From positions 62,001-126,000 of the forward strand of contig CBIHOF010000007.1 of the NCBI GenBank assembly GCA_966211955.1: a stretch of DNA of 64,000 nucleotides, given 5' to 3'. Both the position numbers and the translations under genes were made by a program. This DNA comes from Albitalea sp966211955. GTDB lineage: Bacteria > Pseudomonadota > Gammaproteobacteria > Burkholderiales > Burkholderiaceae_C. Positions 41,788-51,303 of this stretch are shown piece by piece. The notes beneath the pieces are model-generated. The model worked only from the letters and a program-made list of their open reading frames with translations. It was not told the DNA's origin and did no database searches. Each line of letters opens with the position of its first letter. Within the stretch, counting starts at the first letter, position 1.

Positions 41788-44700
41788 CACTCGCCGTAAC
41801 CGCCGCCCCCCGGCGTCTCGATCACGAACACGTCGCCCGGCTGCATCTGCGTCGAGCCGATGTGGTCCAGCATCTCCACCCGGCCGTCAGCCCGCTCCAC
41901 GCGGTTGATGCCCGGCTGCCCGGCCTTGCCGCCTGCCACACCGAACGCCCCGCTGTGCCGGCCGTTGGACAGGATGGACGCCGTCATCGTCTCGAGGAAG
42001 CGCACGCGGCGGATGCCGCCGTCACCGCCACGATGCTTGCCCGCGCCGCCCGAACCCTGGCGGATCTGGTAGCTCTCGAGCCGCACCGGGAAGCGGAACT
42101 CCAGCACCTCGGGGTCGGTGAGCCGCGAGTTCGTCATGTGTGTCTGCACGACGCTCGTGCCATCAAAGTCCGGCCCCGCGCCCGAGCCCCCGGAGATGGT
42201 CTCGTAGTACTGGTAGCGGTCGTTGCCGAAGGTGAAATTGTTCATCGTGCACTGGCCCGCCGCCATCACACCGAGTGCGCCGTACAACGCATTGGTGATG
42301 CAGGTGGACGTCTCCACATTGCCCGCCACCACCGACGCCGGCGGGCGCGGGTTCAACATCGAGCCCTCGGGCACGATCACCTTCAGCGGCTTCAGGCAAC
42401 CGGCGTTCAGCGGGATGTCGTCGTTCACCAGCGTGCGGAACACATACAGCACCGCCGCCATGCACACCGCCTTGGGCGCGTTGAAGTTATTGGTGAGCTG
42501 CGCCGACGTCTGCGAGAAATCGATGATCGCGCTGCGGTCCTTCGCGTCGACCTGGATGTCCACGTGGATCTTCGCGCCGTTGTCCAGAGGCAGCGTGAAG
42601 CTGCCGTCCTTGAGCCTGGTGATGACGCGGCGCACGGACTCTTCGGCGTTGTCCTGCACGTGCCGCATGTAGGCCTGCACCACGTCGAGCCCGAACTGCG
42701 CGACCATCTTGCGCAGCTCCTGCACGCCCTTCTCGTTGGCGGCGATCTGCGCCTTCAGGTCGGCCAGGTTCTGCTCAGGGTTGCGCGACGGGTGCGGCCC
42801 GCTGCGCAACAAGGCGAGCATCTCCTTGTCGAGCAGGCGGCCACGCTCCACCAGCTTCACGTTGTCGATCTGCACGCCCTCTTCCTCGATGCGCGTGGAG
42901 AACGGCGGCATCGACCCCGGCGTGATGCCGCCGATGTCCGCATGGTGGCCGCGTGAGCCGACATAGAAGAGGATCTTGTCGCCCTGCTCGTCGAACACCG
43001 GCGTCACCACCGTCACGTCCGGCAGGTGCGTGCCGCCGTGGTACGGGTCGTTGAGCACGAACACGTCGCCCGGCGACATCTGGCCGGCGTTGCCGGTGAT
43101 CACCGTCTTGATCGATTCGCTCATCGAGCCCAGGTGCACCGGCATGTGCGGCGCGTTGGCGATGAGGTTGCCATCGGCATCGAAGAGTGCGCAGGAGAAG
43201 TCCAGCCGCTCCTTGATGTTCACCGAGTACGCGGTGTTCTGCAGCTGCAGGCCCATCTGTTCGGCGATGTTCATGAAGAGGTTGTTGAACACCTCCAGCA
43301 TCACCGGGTCCACGCTCGTGCCGATGGCCTTGCGGGCTTCACGCGGCTGAACGCGTTCGAGCACGAGGTGATCGAGGTCCGTCACCTTGGCGCGCCAGCC
43401 GGGCTCGACCACCGTCGTCGCGTTCTTCTCCGCGATGATGGCCGGGCCGTCGATGAACTGGCCGGGCTTGGCCTGCTCACGCACGATGAGCGCGGCATCC
43501 CACCAGCGGCCGTTGCTGAAGACCTTCACGGTTTCGGCCACGGGCGCCTTGCCCTCCGACTGCACCGGATGGCGCGGCTCGGCCGGCGCATCGCCGGCGC
43601 CAACGGCTTCGACAGACACCGCCTCGACGATCAAGCGGCGTTCGTTCATCAGGAAGGCGAAGCGCTGGCGGTATGCGTCTTCGAAGGATTGCTGGATCTG
43701 CCCCGCCGTGCCGAAAGGAACGACGAGCGCCGAATCGGTGCCTTCATAACGCAGGTGGACGCGGCGGTGCACCTTCACCTGGCCGCTGGTCACGCCCTGG
43801 CGGTTGAGCTCGCTCTGCGCGTCGGCAGCGAGCGTATCCAGCCGCTCGGCCACGATCGCAAGCGCCGTCGCAAGCGGCTGCTCGATCGACGCTTCACGAA
43901 TCACGTTCTGGTCCGCCAGGCCCATGCCGTAGGCCGACAGCACGCCGGCCAGCGGGTGCGCGAACACGCGGTTCATGCCCAGCGCGTCGGCCACGCGGCA
44001 GGCATGCTGGCCGCCCGCGCCGCCGAAGGTCTGCAGGGTGTAGCGCGTCACGTCGTAGCCGCGCGCCACCGAGATCTTCTTGATGGCGTTGGCCATCGCA
44101 CCCACCGCGATGTCGATGAAACCTTCGGCCACTTCCTCGGGCGTGCGCTTGCTGCCGGTGGCGAACTGGATGGCGCCCGCCATCTCCGTGAATTTGGCCA
44201 CCACGACATCGCGGTCCAGCGATTCATCGGCCGCCGGGCCGAACACCTTGGGGAAGAACTTGGGCTGGATCTTGCCGACCATCACGTTTGCATCGGTCAC
44301 GGCCAGCGGGCCGCCACGGCGGTAGCTGGCGGGGCCGGGGTTGGCACCGGCGCTTTCGGGGCCAGCCCGGAAGCGCGCACCGTCGAAGCTCAGGATGGAC
44401 CCGCCACCCGCGGCCACCGTGTGGATGCTCATCATCGGCGCGCGCATGCGCACACCGGCCACCTGGGTCTCGAAGGCGCGTTCGAACTCGCCGGCGAAGT
44501 GGCTCACGTCGGTGGACGTGCCGCCCATGTCGAAGCCGATCACGCGGTCGAAGTTGGCCAGCTGCGCGGTGCGCACCATGCCGACGATGCCGCCTGCGGG
44601 GCCCGAGAGGATCGCGTCCTTGCCCTGGAAGGCATGCGCGTCGGTGAGGCCGCCGGACGACTGCATGAAGAAGAGCTTCACGCCCGGCATTTCGCCCGCC

Positions 44701-45395
44701 ACCTGCTCGACGTAGCGGCGCAGGATGGGCGAGAGGTAGGCATCGACCACCGTCGTGTCGCCGCGGCTCACGAGCTTCATCAGCGGGCTCACTTCGTGCG
44801 ACACGCTGATCTGCGGGAATCCGATGTCCCGCGCGATTCGCTTGGCGGCGGCTTCATGGTCGTTGAAGCGGTAGCCGTGCATGAAGACGATGGCCACGCT
44901 GCGCAGCCCGGCGTCGAAGGCCGCCTGCAGCTCGGTGCGCAAGTGCGCCTCGTCCAGCGGCTCCACCACGGCGCCGTCGGCGGCCACGCGCTCGCGCGCC
45001 TCGATGACGCGCGAGTACAGGAGTTCGGGCAGCTGGATGTTGCGGTCGAAGATGCGCGGCCGGTCTTGGTACGCAATGCGCAACGCATCACGGAACCCGC
45101 GCGTGGTGACGAGCAGCGTGTTCTCGCCCTTGCGCTCCAGCAGCGCGTTGGTGGCCACCGTCGTGCCCATCTTCACGCACTCGACCAGCTCCGGCGTGAT
45201 GGCATCGCCCTTCTTGAGCCCCAGCAGATGGCGGATGCCCGCCACCGCTGCGTCACGGTACTGCTCCGGGTTCTCCGACAGCAGCTTGTGCGTGACCAGC
45301 GTGCCGTCCGGGCGCTTGCCCACGACGTCCGTGAACGTGCCGCCTCGGTCGATCCAGAACTGCCAGCGGTCGGTGGTGCGTGGGGACTCTTGCAT
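41787..45395 (-). CDS. 5-oxoprolinase (hydantoinase A and B domains fused)
   Basis: A 1202-residue ATP-dependent amidase of the OplaH type that opens 5-oxoproline to glutamate, or a related hydantoin. The HyuA half (about 1-690) has the ASKHA phosphate loop FWIDRGGTFTDVVG near the start and GFDMGGTSTDVSHF near residue 296. The HyuB half (about 700-1202) holds LNDPYHGGTHLPDVTVVTPV, GSRGHHADIGGITPGSMPP and the Gly-rich end SGGAGKHRGGDGGIRRV. Fusion and length match eukaryotic-type and bacterial single-chain 5-oxoprolinases. The start MQESPRTT is preceded by GAAAGACGAAG; 14 upstream codons were excluded. The neighbours (Liv importer, DUF1445 protein) agree with a cyclic-amide substrate. Confidence 0.92.
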   Translation of the reverse strand: MQESPRTTDRWQFWIDRGGTFTDVVGKRPDGTLVTHKLLSENPEQYRDAAVAGIRHLLGLKKGDAITPELVECVKMGTTVATNALLERKGENTLLVTTRGFRDALRIAYQDRPRIFDRNIQLPELLYSRVIEARERVAADGAVVEPLDEAHLRTELQAAFDAGLRSVAIVFMHGYRFNDHEAAAKRIARDIGFPQISVSHEVSPLMKLVSRGDTTVVDAYLSPILRRYVEQVAGEMPGVKLFFMQSSGGLTDAHAFQGKDAILSGPAGGIVGMVRTAQLANFDRVIGFDMGGTSTDVSHFAGEFERAFETQVAGVRMRAPMMSIHTVAAGGGSILSFDGARFRAGPESAGANPGPASYRRGGPLAVTDANVMVGKIQPKFFPKVFGPAADESLDRDVVVAKFTEMAGAIQFATGSKRTPEEVAEGFIDIAVGAMANAIKKISVARGYDVTRYTLQTFGGAGGQHACRVADALGMNRVFAHPLAGVLSAYGMGLADQNVIREASIEQPLATALAIVAERLDTLAADAQSELNRQGVTSGQVKVHRRVHLRYEGTDSALVVPFGTAGQIQQSFEDAYRQRFAFLMNERRLIVEAVSVEAVGAGDAPAEPRHPVQSEGKAPVAETVKVFSNGRWWDAALIVREQAKPGQFIDGPAIIAEKNATTVVEPGWRAKVTDLDHLVLERVQPREARKAIGTSVDPVMLEVFNNLFMNIAEQMGLQLQNTAYSVNIKERLDFSCALFDADGNLIANAPHMPVHLGSMSESIKTVITGNAGQMSPGDVFVLNDPYHGGTHLPDVTVVTPVFDEQGDKILFYVGSRGHHADIGGITPGSMPPFSTRIEEEGVQIDNVKLVERGRLLDKEMLALLRSGPHPSRNPEQNLADLKAQIAANEKGVQELRKMVAQFGLDVVQAYMRHVQDNAEESVRRVITRLKDGSFTLPLDNGAKIHVDIQVDAKDRSAIIDFSQTSAQLTNNFNAPKAVCMAAVLYVFRTLVNDDIPLNAGCLKPLKVIVPEGSMLNPRPPASVVAGNVETSTCITNALYGALGVMAAGQCTMNNFTFGNDRYQYYETISGGSGAGPDFDGTSVVQTHMTNSRLTDPEVLEFRFPVRLESYQIRQGSGGAGKHRGGDGGIRRVRFLETMTASILSNGRHSGAFGVAGGKAGQPGINRVERADGRVEMLDHIGSTQMQPGDVFVIETPGGGGYGE

Positions 45396-45464
45396 CTTCG
45401 TCTTTCGATGAAAAAAGGTGGCCCGTGGCGGCCGCATTCGGCATCCTAACGCCGCATCGGCACC

Positions 45465-45480
45465 ACTTGTCTAGACCACT
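45465..45480. promoter_or_regulatory. GntR-type palindrome candidate upstream of the oxoprolinase gene
   Basis: GTCTAGAC (45469-45476) is a perfect palindrome within ACTTGTCTAGACCACT, resembling FadR/GntR operators (TTGTCTAGACAA type). It lies 70-85 bases upstream of the oxoprolinase ATG. No GntR gene is in the window. Confidence 0.25.
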
Positions 45481-45491
45481 AGGGTTGCTAC

Positions 45492-46481
45492 TTAGGCCTG
45501 GGTGAAGTAGGGGATGAAGATGCCGTTCGCCTCCGGCCCGACCTGCCTCACCCACTCGAGCGAAAAACGCTCGCCCAGTCGTTTCAAATCGGTGCCGAAC
45601 TCACGCGGCATCCGCTCGATCTTCATGCCGTTGCGCCGCAGGTCTTCCACTGACTCGGCAGCCACTTTCTCGCTCGTTTCCCAGCCGCGGCGTTCGGCGG
45701 CCGTCGCCTCGCGCAGGAGCGCCTCGCGCGCCAGCGGCTCCAGTTCGGCGAGCGCCTTCGTGTTGGCGAACACCGCGTTCTTCGGAAACCAGGCGTTGAT
45801 CTCGTAGAAGTACTTCACCTGGCCGAACACCTTGTTCTCCACGCCCGTCACCGCGGACGTGATCATGTTGTCGACGCGCCCCTCGGCGAAGGCGCGGCCC
45901 ACCTCCACCATCGGCACGTCCACGCCCTGTGCGCCAAGCAGCGCCGCGATGCGCGCAGTCGTCGCGTTGTAGGTGCGCATGCGCGTGCCCTTGAAGTCGG
46001 CCGCACTCGTGATCAGCTTGCTGCAGAACAGGCCCTGCGGCGGCCAGGGCACCGCATACAACAGCGTGAGCCCATGCTGCGCAAACTGCTTCTCCAGCAG
46101 CGGCCGCTGGTGCCGCCACATGCGCTTCGCATCCGCATAGCTGCTGACGATGAAGGGGACTGAATCGGCACCGGCCAGCGGCATCTCGGCGGTCATGCTC
46201 GTGAGGATGGACTCGCCGGCTTCCACCTTGCCCGACTGCACCGCGGCGCGGATGTCGGCGAGCTTGGCCAGCGTGTTGTTGGGATGCACCTCGACCGTGA
46301 ACGAGCCTTGCGTGGCCACGCCCACGTCGCGCGCCATCGCGCTGAGGTTGGCCGTGTGGAACGATTCGGCGCGGTAGCCGGTCGCGAGCTTCCAGGTGCT
46401 CCGGGCTTGTGCCCTGGCGGGCAGCAGCAGCGAGCCACATGCCGCAAGGGCGAAGTCCCGGCGATTGATCTGAGCGCTCAT
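45492..46481 (-). CDS. TRAP transporter solute-binding protein, orphan (no linked permease)
   Basis: A 329-residue DctP-type periplasmic receptor. It has an N-terminal Arg-Arg signal (NRRDFALAACGSLLLPARAQA) and the fold marks GYRAESFHTANLSAMARDVG, LLYAVPWPPQGLFC, RMRTYNATTARIAALLGAQG and FPKNAVFANTKAL. It closely resembles the receptor at 53405-54373, sharing the rare LLYAVPWPPQG block. No DctQ/DctM subunits lie beside it; it sits between oxoprolinase and livF in a minus-strand operon. It may feed a distant TRAP permease or act as an extra binding protein for the catabolic substrate. Confidence 0.9.
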   Translation of the reverse strand: MSAQINRRDFALAACGSLLLPARAQARSTWKLATGYRAESFHTANLSAMARDVGVATQGSFTVEVHPNNTLAKLADIRAAVQSGKVEAGESILTSMTAEMPLAGADSVPFIVSSYADAKRMWRHQRPLLEKQFAQHGLTLLYAVPWPPQGLFCSKLITSAADFKGTRMRTYNATTARIAALLGAQGVDVPMVEVGRAFAEGRVDNMITSAVTGVENKVFGQVKYFYEINAWFPKNAVFANTKALAELEPLAREALLREATAAERRGWETSEKVAAESVEDLRRNGMKIERMPREFGTDLKRLGERFSLEWVRQVGPEANGIFIPYFTQA

Positions 46482-46523
46482 GGTCGTGTCCTTTCACCAA
46501 CAAGTCCACAGTCCGGTTCGAGT

Positions 46524-47228
46524 TCACAGTCCCAGATAAGCCTTCTTGATGTCTTCGCTTTCCAGCAGCTCGCGGCCACTTCCCTGCATCACGATGCGCC
46601 CGGTCTGAATGACGTAGCCGTGATGTGCAATCGCCAGCGCCTTGTGCAGGTTCTGCTCCACGAGCAGGATGGAGACGCCTTGTTCATTGATCTGCTGGAT
46701 GGTGTCGAGCACCTTGGTCACGAACTTCGGGGCGATTCCCCAGGAAGGTTCGTCCAGCATCAGCAGCCGCGGCCGGGCCATCAGGCCGCGCCCGATGGCG
46801 AGCATCTGCTGCTCGCCGCCGCTCATCGTTCCGGCCAGCTGGCTGCGCCGCTCCTTCAAGATGGGGAACCAGCCGAACACGCGGTCCATGGTCTCGGCCA
46901 CCTCGTTGCGGTCACGCCGCGTGTAGGCGCCGAGTTCGAGGTTGCGCTGGACGGACAGGCGCGGAAAGAGCCGCCGGCCTTCGGGCACGAGCGAGAGGCC
47001 CAGCCCCACGCGGTCGTGCGCGGGCTTGCCCTTGATGGACGCGCCTTCGAAGACGATGTCGCCCTGGTCCGCCTGGTTGAGCCCCGCGATGGCACGCAGC
47101 GTGGTCGACTTGCCGTTGCCGTTGCCGCCCACCAGCGCGACGATCTGGCCACGGCCCACTTCGATGTCCACCTTGGACACCGCCAGCACGCCGCCATAGC
47201 TCACCTTGAGTCCGTTCACGTTGAGCAT
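46524..47228 (-). CDS. livF: Branched-chain-amino-acid-type ABC transporter ATPase LivF
   Basis: A 234-residue ATPase of the HAAT family importer. Walker A is GGNGNGKSTTLRAIAGL (about 35-51), signature MSGGEQQMLAIGRGLMARP (about 133-151), Walker B LLMLDEPSWGIAP. IKGKPAHDRVGLGLSLVPEG is LivF-typical. It is two bases from livG and works with it as the ATPase pair. Substrates of this family are branched-chain amino acids, amides and urea; context points to a cyclic amide or glutamate derivative. Confidence 0.93.
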   Translation of the reverse strand: MLNVNGLKVSYGGVLAVSKVDIEVGRGQIVALVGGNGNGKSTTLRAIAGLNQADQGDIVFEGASIKGKPAHDRVGLGLSLVPEGRRLFPRLSVQRNLELGAYTRRDRNEVAETMDRVFGWFPILKERRSQLAGTMSGGEQQMLAIGRGLMARPRLLMLDEPSWGIAPKFVTKVLDTIQQINEQGVSILLVEQNLHKALAIAHHGYVIQTGRIVMQGSGRELLESEDIKKAYLGL

Positions 47229-47229
47229 G

Positions 47230-47943
47230 TCATTCCCCCAGGTAAGCGGCGATCACGCGGTCGTCCTGCGACACCTGCGCGGGCGTGCCGTCGGCGATCT
47301 TCTTGCCGTAGTCCAGCACCACGATGCGGTCGGCGATCGGCATGATTCCTTCGAGCACGTGCTCGACGATCAGGCAGGAAATGCCCTGCGCGCGAATCTT
47401 CAGCACCACGTCCACCGCCTCGCGCACCTCGGTCGGGTTGAGGCCAGCCATCACTTCGTCCATCAGCAGGAGCTTGGGTTCGAGTGCGAGCGCGCGGGCC
47501 ACGGCCAGACGGCGCTGCTCGCTCACGGTGAGCGTGCCGGCGGCGCGGTCGGCGTGGCGCGCGAGGCCCACGAAGTCAAGCAGCTCCATCGCCTTGGATC
47601 GGGCGAGCGTCGTGTTCCGGCGCAGCATCAGCGCGCCGACCATCACGTTCTCGGCCACCGACATGCTGGTGAAGGTGCGGGCCACCTGGAAGGTGCGGGC
47701 AATGCCCACCTTCGCGCAGCGCTCGGGCGACAGGCCGTGCACCGGCTCGCCTTCGAGGCGGATCTCGCCTTCGGTCGGCGCGAAGAAGCCGGCCACGCAG
47801 TTGAACATCGTCGTCTTGCCGGCGCCGTTGGGGCCGATCAGCCCGACGATCTGCGCACGGCCGACGTTGAAGGAGACGTCGTCGTTGGCCACCAGCCCGC
47901 CGAAGCGCTTGGTGACGTTGCGCACTTCAAGCAGTTCGCTCAT
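47230..47943 (-). CDS. livG: ABC transporter ATPase LivG
   Basis: A 237-residue ATPase, partner of LivF. Walker A is GPNGAGKTTMFNCVAG (about 37-52), ARTFQVARTFTSMSVAENV is the LivG Q-loop region, the signature is LTVSEQRRLAVARALA, with Ser-Glu in place of SGG, as commonly seen in LivG, and Walker B is LLLMDEVMAGLNP. The stop of livM overlaps its start (ATGA). Confidence 0.93.
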   Translation of the reverse strand: MSELLEVRNVTKRFGGLVANDDVSFNVGRAQIVGLIGPNGAGKTTMFNCVAGFFAPTEGEIRLEGEPVHGLSPERCAKVGIARTFQVARTFTSMSVAENVMVGALMLRRNTTLARSKAMELLDFVGLARHADRAAGTLTVSEQRRLAVARALALEPKLLLMDEVMAGLNPTEVREAVDVVLKIRAQGISCLIVEHVLEGIMPIADRIVVLDYGKKIADGTPAQVSQDDRVIAAYLGE

Positions 47944-49013
47944 TTCGCGTCTCCTTGCGCCTTGCCCTCGGGCTTGCGGGTGAAGAACCGGTCCTTCAGT
48001 TCACGGCCCCAGCCCATCAGGCCGCTCGGCTTGTAGACCGCGATCGCGATGATGATCACCGCCTGAACGATGAGGTCGGTGCCGCGGCCGGTGCCGCCGA
48101 AGGCGATGCGCGAACCTTCCTCGATGAGGGTGAAGGCCGCGGCGCCCACGATGGGCCCGAAGAGCGAGCCGACGCCGCCGAGGATGGACACCAGCGCCAT
48201 CTTGATCGACAGCCCCGTGTGCAGCACCGAGTTCGGGTCGATGTACAGCTCCTTCTGCGCATAGAGGGTGCCGCCCAGCGCCGCGAGGAAGCTGGAGAAG
48301 CCCAGCGCCACGAGCTTGTACTTGGTGAGGCTCACGCCCAGGCTGCGCGCCGCATCGGGCTCGTCCTTGATGGCGCGGAAGTAGTAGCCGAGGAAGCTGC
48401 GCGAGATCCACCAGCTCACGCCCAGGCTGATGGCGAGCAGGCCGAGCGCGAGGTAGTAGTACGGCAGCTTGGACGCGAAGATCATCATGCCGATGCCTTG
48501 CTTGTCCATCGGGATGGTGAGGCCCACGGCCGAGCCGGCCGCGTCCCAGTTGTTGAAGAGAATCTGCACCAGCTCACCGATGGCGATGGTGGCCATGGTG
48601 AAGTAGTGGCCCTTGAGCCGGAAGGTGGGCCAGCCGATCACCGTGCCCACGAGCACCGACACCACGCCGCCGGCCAGCGCGCCCAGCCACGGGTTGACGC
48701 CGAAGTTCATGAGCAGCATCGTGGACGTGTACGCGCCGATGCCGAAGAACGCCGCGTGGCCGAGCGAGACCTGGCCGGCGAAGCCGCCGAGGATGTTCCA
48801 GGCCACGCCGAGCTGTGCGGCCATGAGGATGAGGATCAAGAGGTTCTGGTGCGACGGGCTTTCCACGAAGAGCGGCAGCACGAGCAGCAGCACGGTGCCC
48901 AGCGCCCACAGCGCCAGGTTCCAGTTCAGCCTGGAGCGGGCCGGCGCGTCGCCGCGCTCCCGCGCAGGGAGGGTCAGGGTGTTCATGTCGATTGAGTCCT
49001 TGGGCGGCTTCAT
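47940..49013 (-). CDS. livM: ABC transporter permease LivM
   Basis: A 357-residue permease of the HAAT family with about nine membrane helices. GGFAGQVSLGHAAFFGIGAY (about 85-104) is the defining block and RAIKDEPDAARSLGVSLTKYK holds the ATPase-coupling helix. ATG at 49013 overlaps the livH stop (ATGA); MNTLTLPARE at 48986 is a second possible start. It pairs with LivH to form the channel. Confidence 0.92.
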   Translation of the reverse strand: MKPPKDSIDMNTLTLPARERGDAPARSRLNWNLALWALGTVLLLVLPLFVESPSHQNLLILILMAAQLGVAWNILGGFAGQVSLGHAAFFGIGAYTSTMLLMNFGVNPWLGALAGGVVSVLVGTVIGWPTFRLKGHYFTMATIAIGELVQILFNNWDAAGSAVGLTIPMDKQGIGMMIFASKLPYYYLALGLLAISLGVSWWISRSFLGYYFRAIKDEPDAARSLGVSLTKYKLVALGFSSFLAALGGTLYAQKELYIDPNSVLHTGLSIKMALVSILGGVGSLFGPIVGAAAFTLIEEGSRIAFGGTGRGTDLIVQAVIIIAIAVYKPSGLMGWGRELKDRFFTRKPEGKAQGDAK

Positions 49014-49876
49014 GTCTTGCCAAGCAGGCCTTGCGGACGCCAGATCAGCATCGCGAGGAAGAGCGACAGCACGATCGCCATCTTGAATTGCGGTCCGAGC
49101 AGCAGCCCGCCCATCACCTCCACCACGCCCACGATGATTCCGGCCCAGAAGGCGCCGGCGATGCTGCCGAACCCGCCGAGGTTGACCACCACGAAGGCGA
49201 TGAGGATGAAGTTCGCGCCGACCTCGGGAAAGATCGGGAAGAAGGTGGCCAACAACGCACCCGCCACGCCGGCGCAGGCGGCGCCGATGCCCCAGGCCAG
49301 TGTGAACATGCGCTGCGAATCGATGCCCATGAGCTGCGCGGCTTCACGGTCGGAAGCCGTGGCTTCGAGTGCGGCGCCTGCTCGTGTCTTCGAGAGGAAG
49401 AGATAGATCGCAACCGTCGTGAGCACGGCACCCAGGCCGGCTGCGAGCTGCGGCGTGCCGAGCTGGATGCCCAAGAGCGTCATGTGGCCGGAGACGCTCG
49501 ACTTCTCGATCACCCGGTAGTCCGCCTTCCAGAGGAACTGGGCCACGCCGCGCAGCAGGATCATCAACCCGAAGGTCGTGAAGATCTGCGAGATGGGCGC
49601 CGCGCCGATGATGCGCTTGATGACGATTCGGTAGACGGCCGCGCCGACGAAGAACAGGCCGGTGGCCGAGATCGGCAGCGTCCAGATCGGGTCCAGCGCC
49701 CACAGCGAGTACATCCAAAACGCCGAGTACATGCCCAGCATCAGGAACTCGCCGTGCGAGAAGTTGGTGATCTCCATCACGCCGAAGATCAGGGTCAGGC
49801 CCACCGCCACGAGTGCGTAGATCAAGCCGATCAGCACGCCCGAGGCGAGGGTTTGAAGAAGGATTTCTTGAGTCAT
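49010..49876 (-). CDS. livH: ABC transporter permease LivH
   Basis: A 288-residue permease with about eight helices. GLIYALVAVGLTLIFGVMEI and NFSHGEFLMLGMYSAF are the LivH hallmarks; ATASDREAAQLMGIDSQRMF is the coupling region. It is separated from the upstream receptor gene by a 129-bp region that holds strong hairpins, which may lower transcription from the receptor into the membrane subunits. Confidence 0.93.
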   Translation of the reverse strand: MTQEILLQTLASGVLIGLIYALVAVGLTLIFGVMEITNFSHGEFLMLGMYSAFWMYSLWALDPIWTLPISATGLFFVGAAVYRIVIKRIIGAAPISQIFTTFGLMILLRGVAQFLWKADYRVIEKSSVSGHMTLLGIQLGTPQLAAGLGAVLTTVAIYLFLSKTRAGAALEATASDREAAQLMGIDSQRMFTLAWGIGAACAGVAGALLATFFPIFPEVGANFILIAFVVVNLGGFGSIAGAFWAGIIVGVVEVMGGLLLGPQFKMAIVLSLFLAMLIWRPQGLLGKT

Positions 49877-49895
49877 TCAGATTCCCCGGTCCACT

Positions 49896-50000
49896 CCCTC
49901 TCCCCTGGGAGAGGGTTGGGGTGAGGGCGCGCGAAGCGCGAGCCGTCCGATGCGAAAGGCCGACGCCCCCACCCCAGCCCTCCCCCAGCGGGGAGGGAGC
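49896..50000. repeat. CCCTCTCCC dispersed repeat, copy 2, with strong hairpins between receptor gene and livH
   Basis: CCCTCTCCC (49896-49904) pairs with GGGAGAGGG (49907-49915), then TTGGGGTGAGGG; a second related C-rich/G-rich unit follows at 49966-50000. The first module is the inverse of the copy at 29764-29796. Confidence 0.65.
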
Positions 50001-50005
50001 TTGCA

Positions 50006-51277
50006 TCACTGTGACTTCCGCGCGTCCCACTTGGGCATCGGCCAGGTCACCTCGCGGCTGGCCATGTCGAAAGGCCACACGGTGTTGTACTTGCCGTTGA
50101 TGATCTGCACGAGGATGCCGCGACCCAGCACGTTCTGGCCGGTCTCGTCGAACTTCACGCCCTTCCACGGCATGATCAAGTGGTCCGCCGTGATGTTGGT
50201 CTCGCTGAGCGCCTTGCGGATCGCCTCGGGCTCCGTGCTCTTCGCGCGGTTGATCGCATCGGCCATCACCATGAGGCCGGTGAAGGTGCGCGACGAGTTG
50301 CCGGTGAAGTTCAGCTTGTAGCGACTCTGGAAGAGGTCGTTGACTTCCTTGATCAGCGGGTTGCGGTTGGCCAGGTCCAGCGCCCACACCTCACGCGTGA
50401 TCACGTACTCTGCATCACGGCCCAGCGTCTTGATGAACTCGGTGTCGGTGAAGCCGGCGTTGTTCGCGAGGATCATGTCCGGCGAGAAGCCCAGCTCCTT
50501 GTACGTCTTCATCGACAGGATGGCGTCCGGCGTGTACGACGACTGCATCACGAGCGACGGGTTCGAGGCCTTCAGCGTCTGCACCTCGGAGGTGAGCTGC
50601 GTGGTCTTGGCCGGATACAGGATCTGCTTGGCGAGCGTGTAGCCCTTCTCGGGCGCGAGCTTGGCCTGCAGCTTGGTCGTCTCGGTGCCCCACAGGCCGT
50701 TCTCGTTGAAGGTGGCGATGGGGCCAATCTTGATGCCCTTCTTCTCCTGCAGCTCCTTCAGGAAGTCGAAGGCGTTGTGCACGAAGAGGTCGTCGTGCGG
50801 CGTGGTGCGGAAGAAGTACTTGAAGCCGCGCGCCGTGAGCGAGGCCGACGACGATTCCGGATTCAGGAACGGAATCTTGTAGCGCTCGGCCACCTGGCTG
50901 GCCGTCAGCGTCACGGCGCTGTTGTAGGCACCGACGATGGCCACCACTTTCTCTTGCGAAATCAGGCGCTCTGCTTCAGTCGCACCGACCTGCGGATTGC
51001 CTTGGTGGTCGGCGAACACCAGCTTGATCTTCGCGCCCTTGAGGCCCGGCAGGCCGCCGCCAGCGGCGAAGGGCAGGTCGCGGATCTTCGCGCCGTTGTT
51101 GATGATGTCCACCGCCATCTCGAGCGCGTTCTTCAGCTCGCCGCCCACGGAGGCGGACGGGCCGGTCAGCGGGTAGATGACGCCGATGCGCACTTCCTGC
51201 TGTTGCGCGAAGGCGGGGGTGCCGAAGGCCATCGCGATGCCGGCAGCGATGACCGCCTTGACGAAGTTTCTGCGCAT
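50006..51277 (-). CDS. ABC transporter substrate-binding protein (Leu/Ile/Val or amide type)
   Basis: A 423-residue type-1 periplasmic receptor with a signal peptide (MRRNFVKAVIAAGIAMAFG, cleavage near AFA-QQ). VRIGVIYPLTGPSASVGGEL, VDIINNGAKI, IKLVFADHQGNPQVGATEAE and VVAIVGAYNSAVTLTASQVA are typical of the LivJ/LivK/AmiC fold. It precedes livH and should deliver the solute to LivHMGF. The 24-residue longer variant upstream lacks a signal and was excluded. Confidence 0.93.
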   Translation of the reverse strand: MRRNFVKAVIAAGIAMAFGTPAFAQQQEVRIGVIYPLTGPSASVGGELKNALEMAVDIINNGAKIRDLPFAAGGGLPGLKGAKIKLVFADHQGNPQVGATEAERLISQEKVVAIVGAYNSAVTLTASQVAERYKIPFLNPESSSASLTARGFKYFFRTTPHDDLFVHNAFDFLKELQEKKGIKIGPIATFNENGLWGTETTKLQAKLAPEKGYTLAKQILYPAKTTQLTSEVQTLKASNPSLVMQSSYTPDAILSMKTYKELGFSPDMILANNAGFTDTEFIKTLGRDAEYVITREVWALDLANRNPLIKEVNDLFQSRYKLNFTGNSSRTFTGLMVMADAINRAKSTEPEAIRKALSETNITADHLIMPWKGVKFDETGQNVLGRGILVQIINGKYNTVWPFDMASREVTWPMPKWDARKSQ

Positions 51278-51303
51278 GGTGTTCTCCTGTGGTTGACGAA
51301 GGT

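Noticed and set aside
43026..45449. Plus-strand open frame of 807 codons opposite the oxoprolinase gene
   Set aside because: His/Arg/Ala-rich translation without motifs; the minus strand carries conserved HyuA/HyuB blocks through the same bases.
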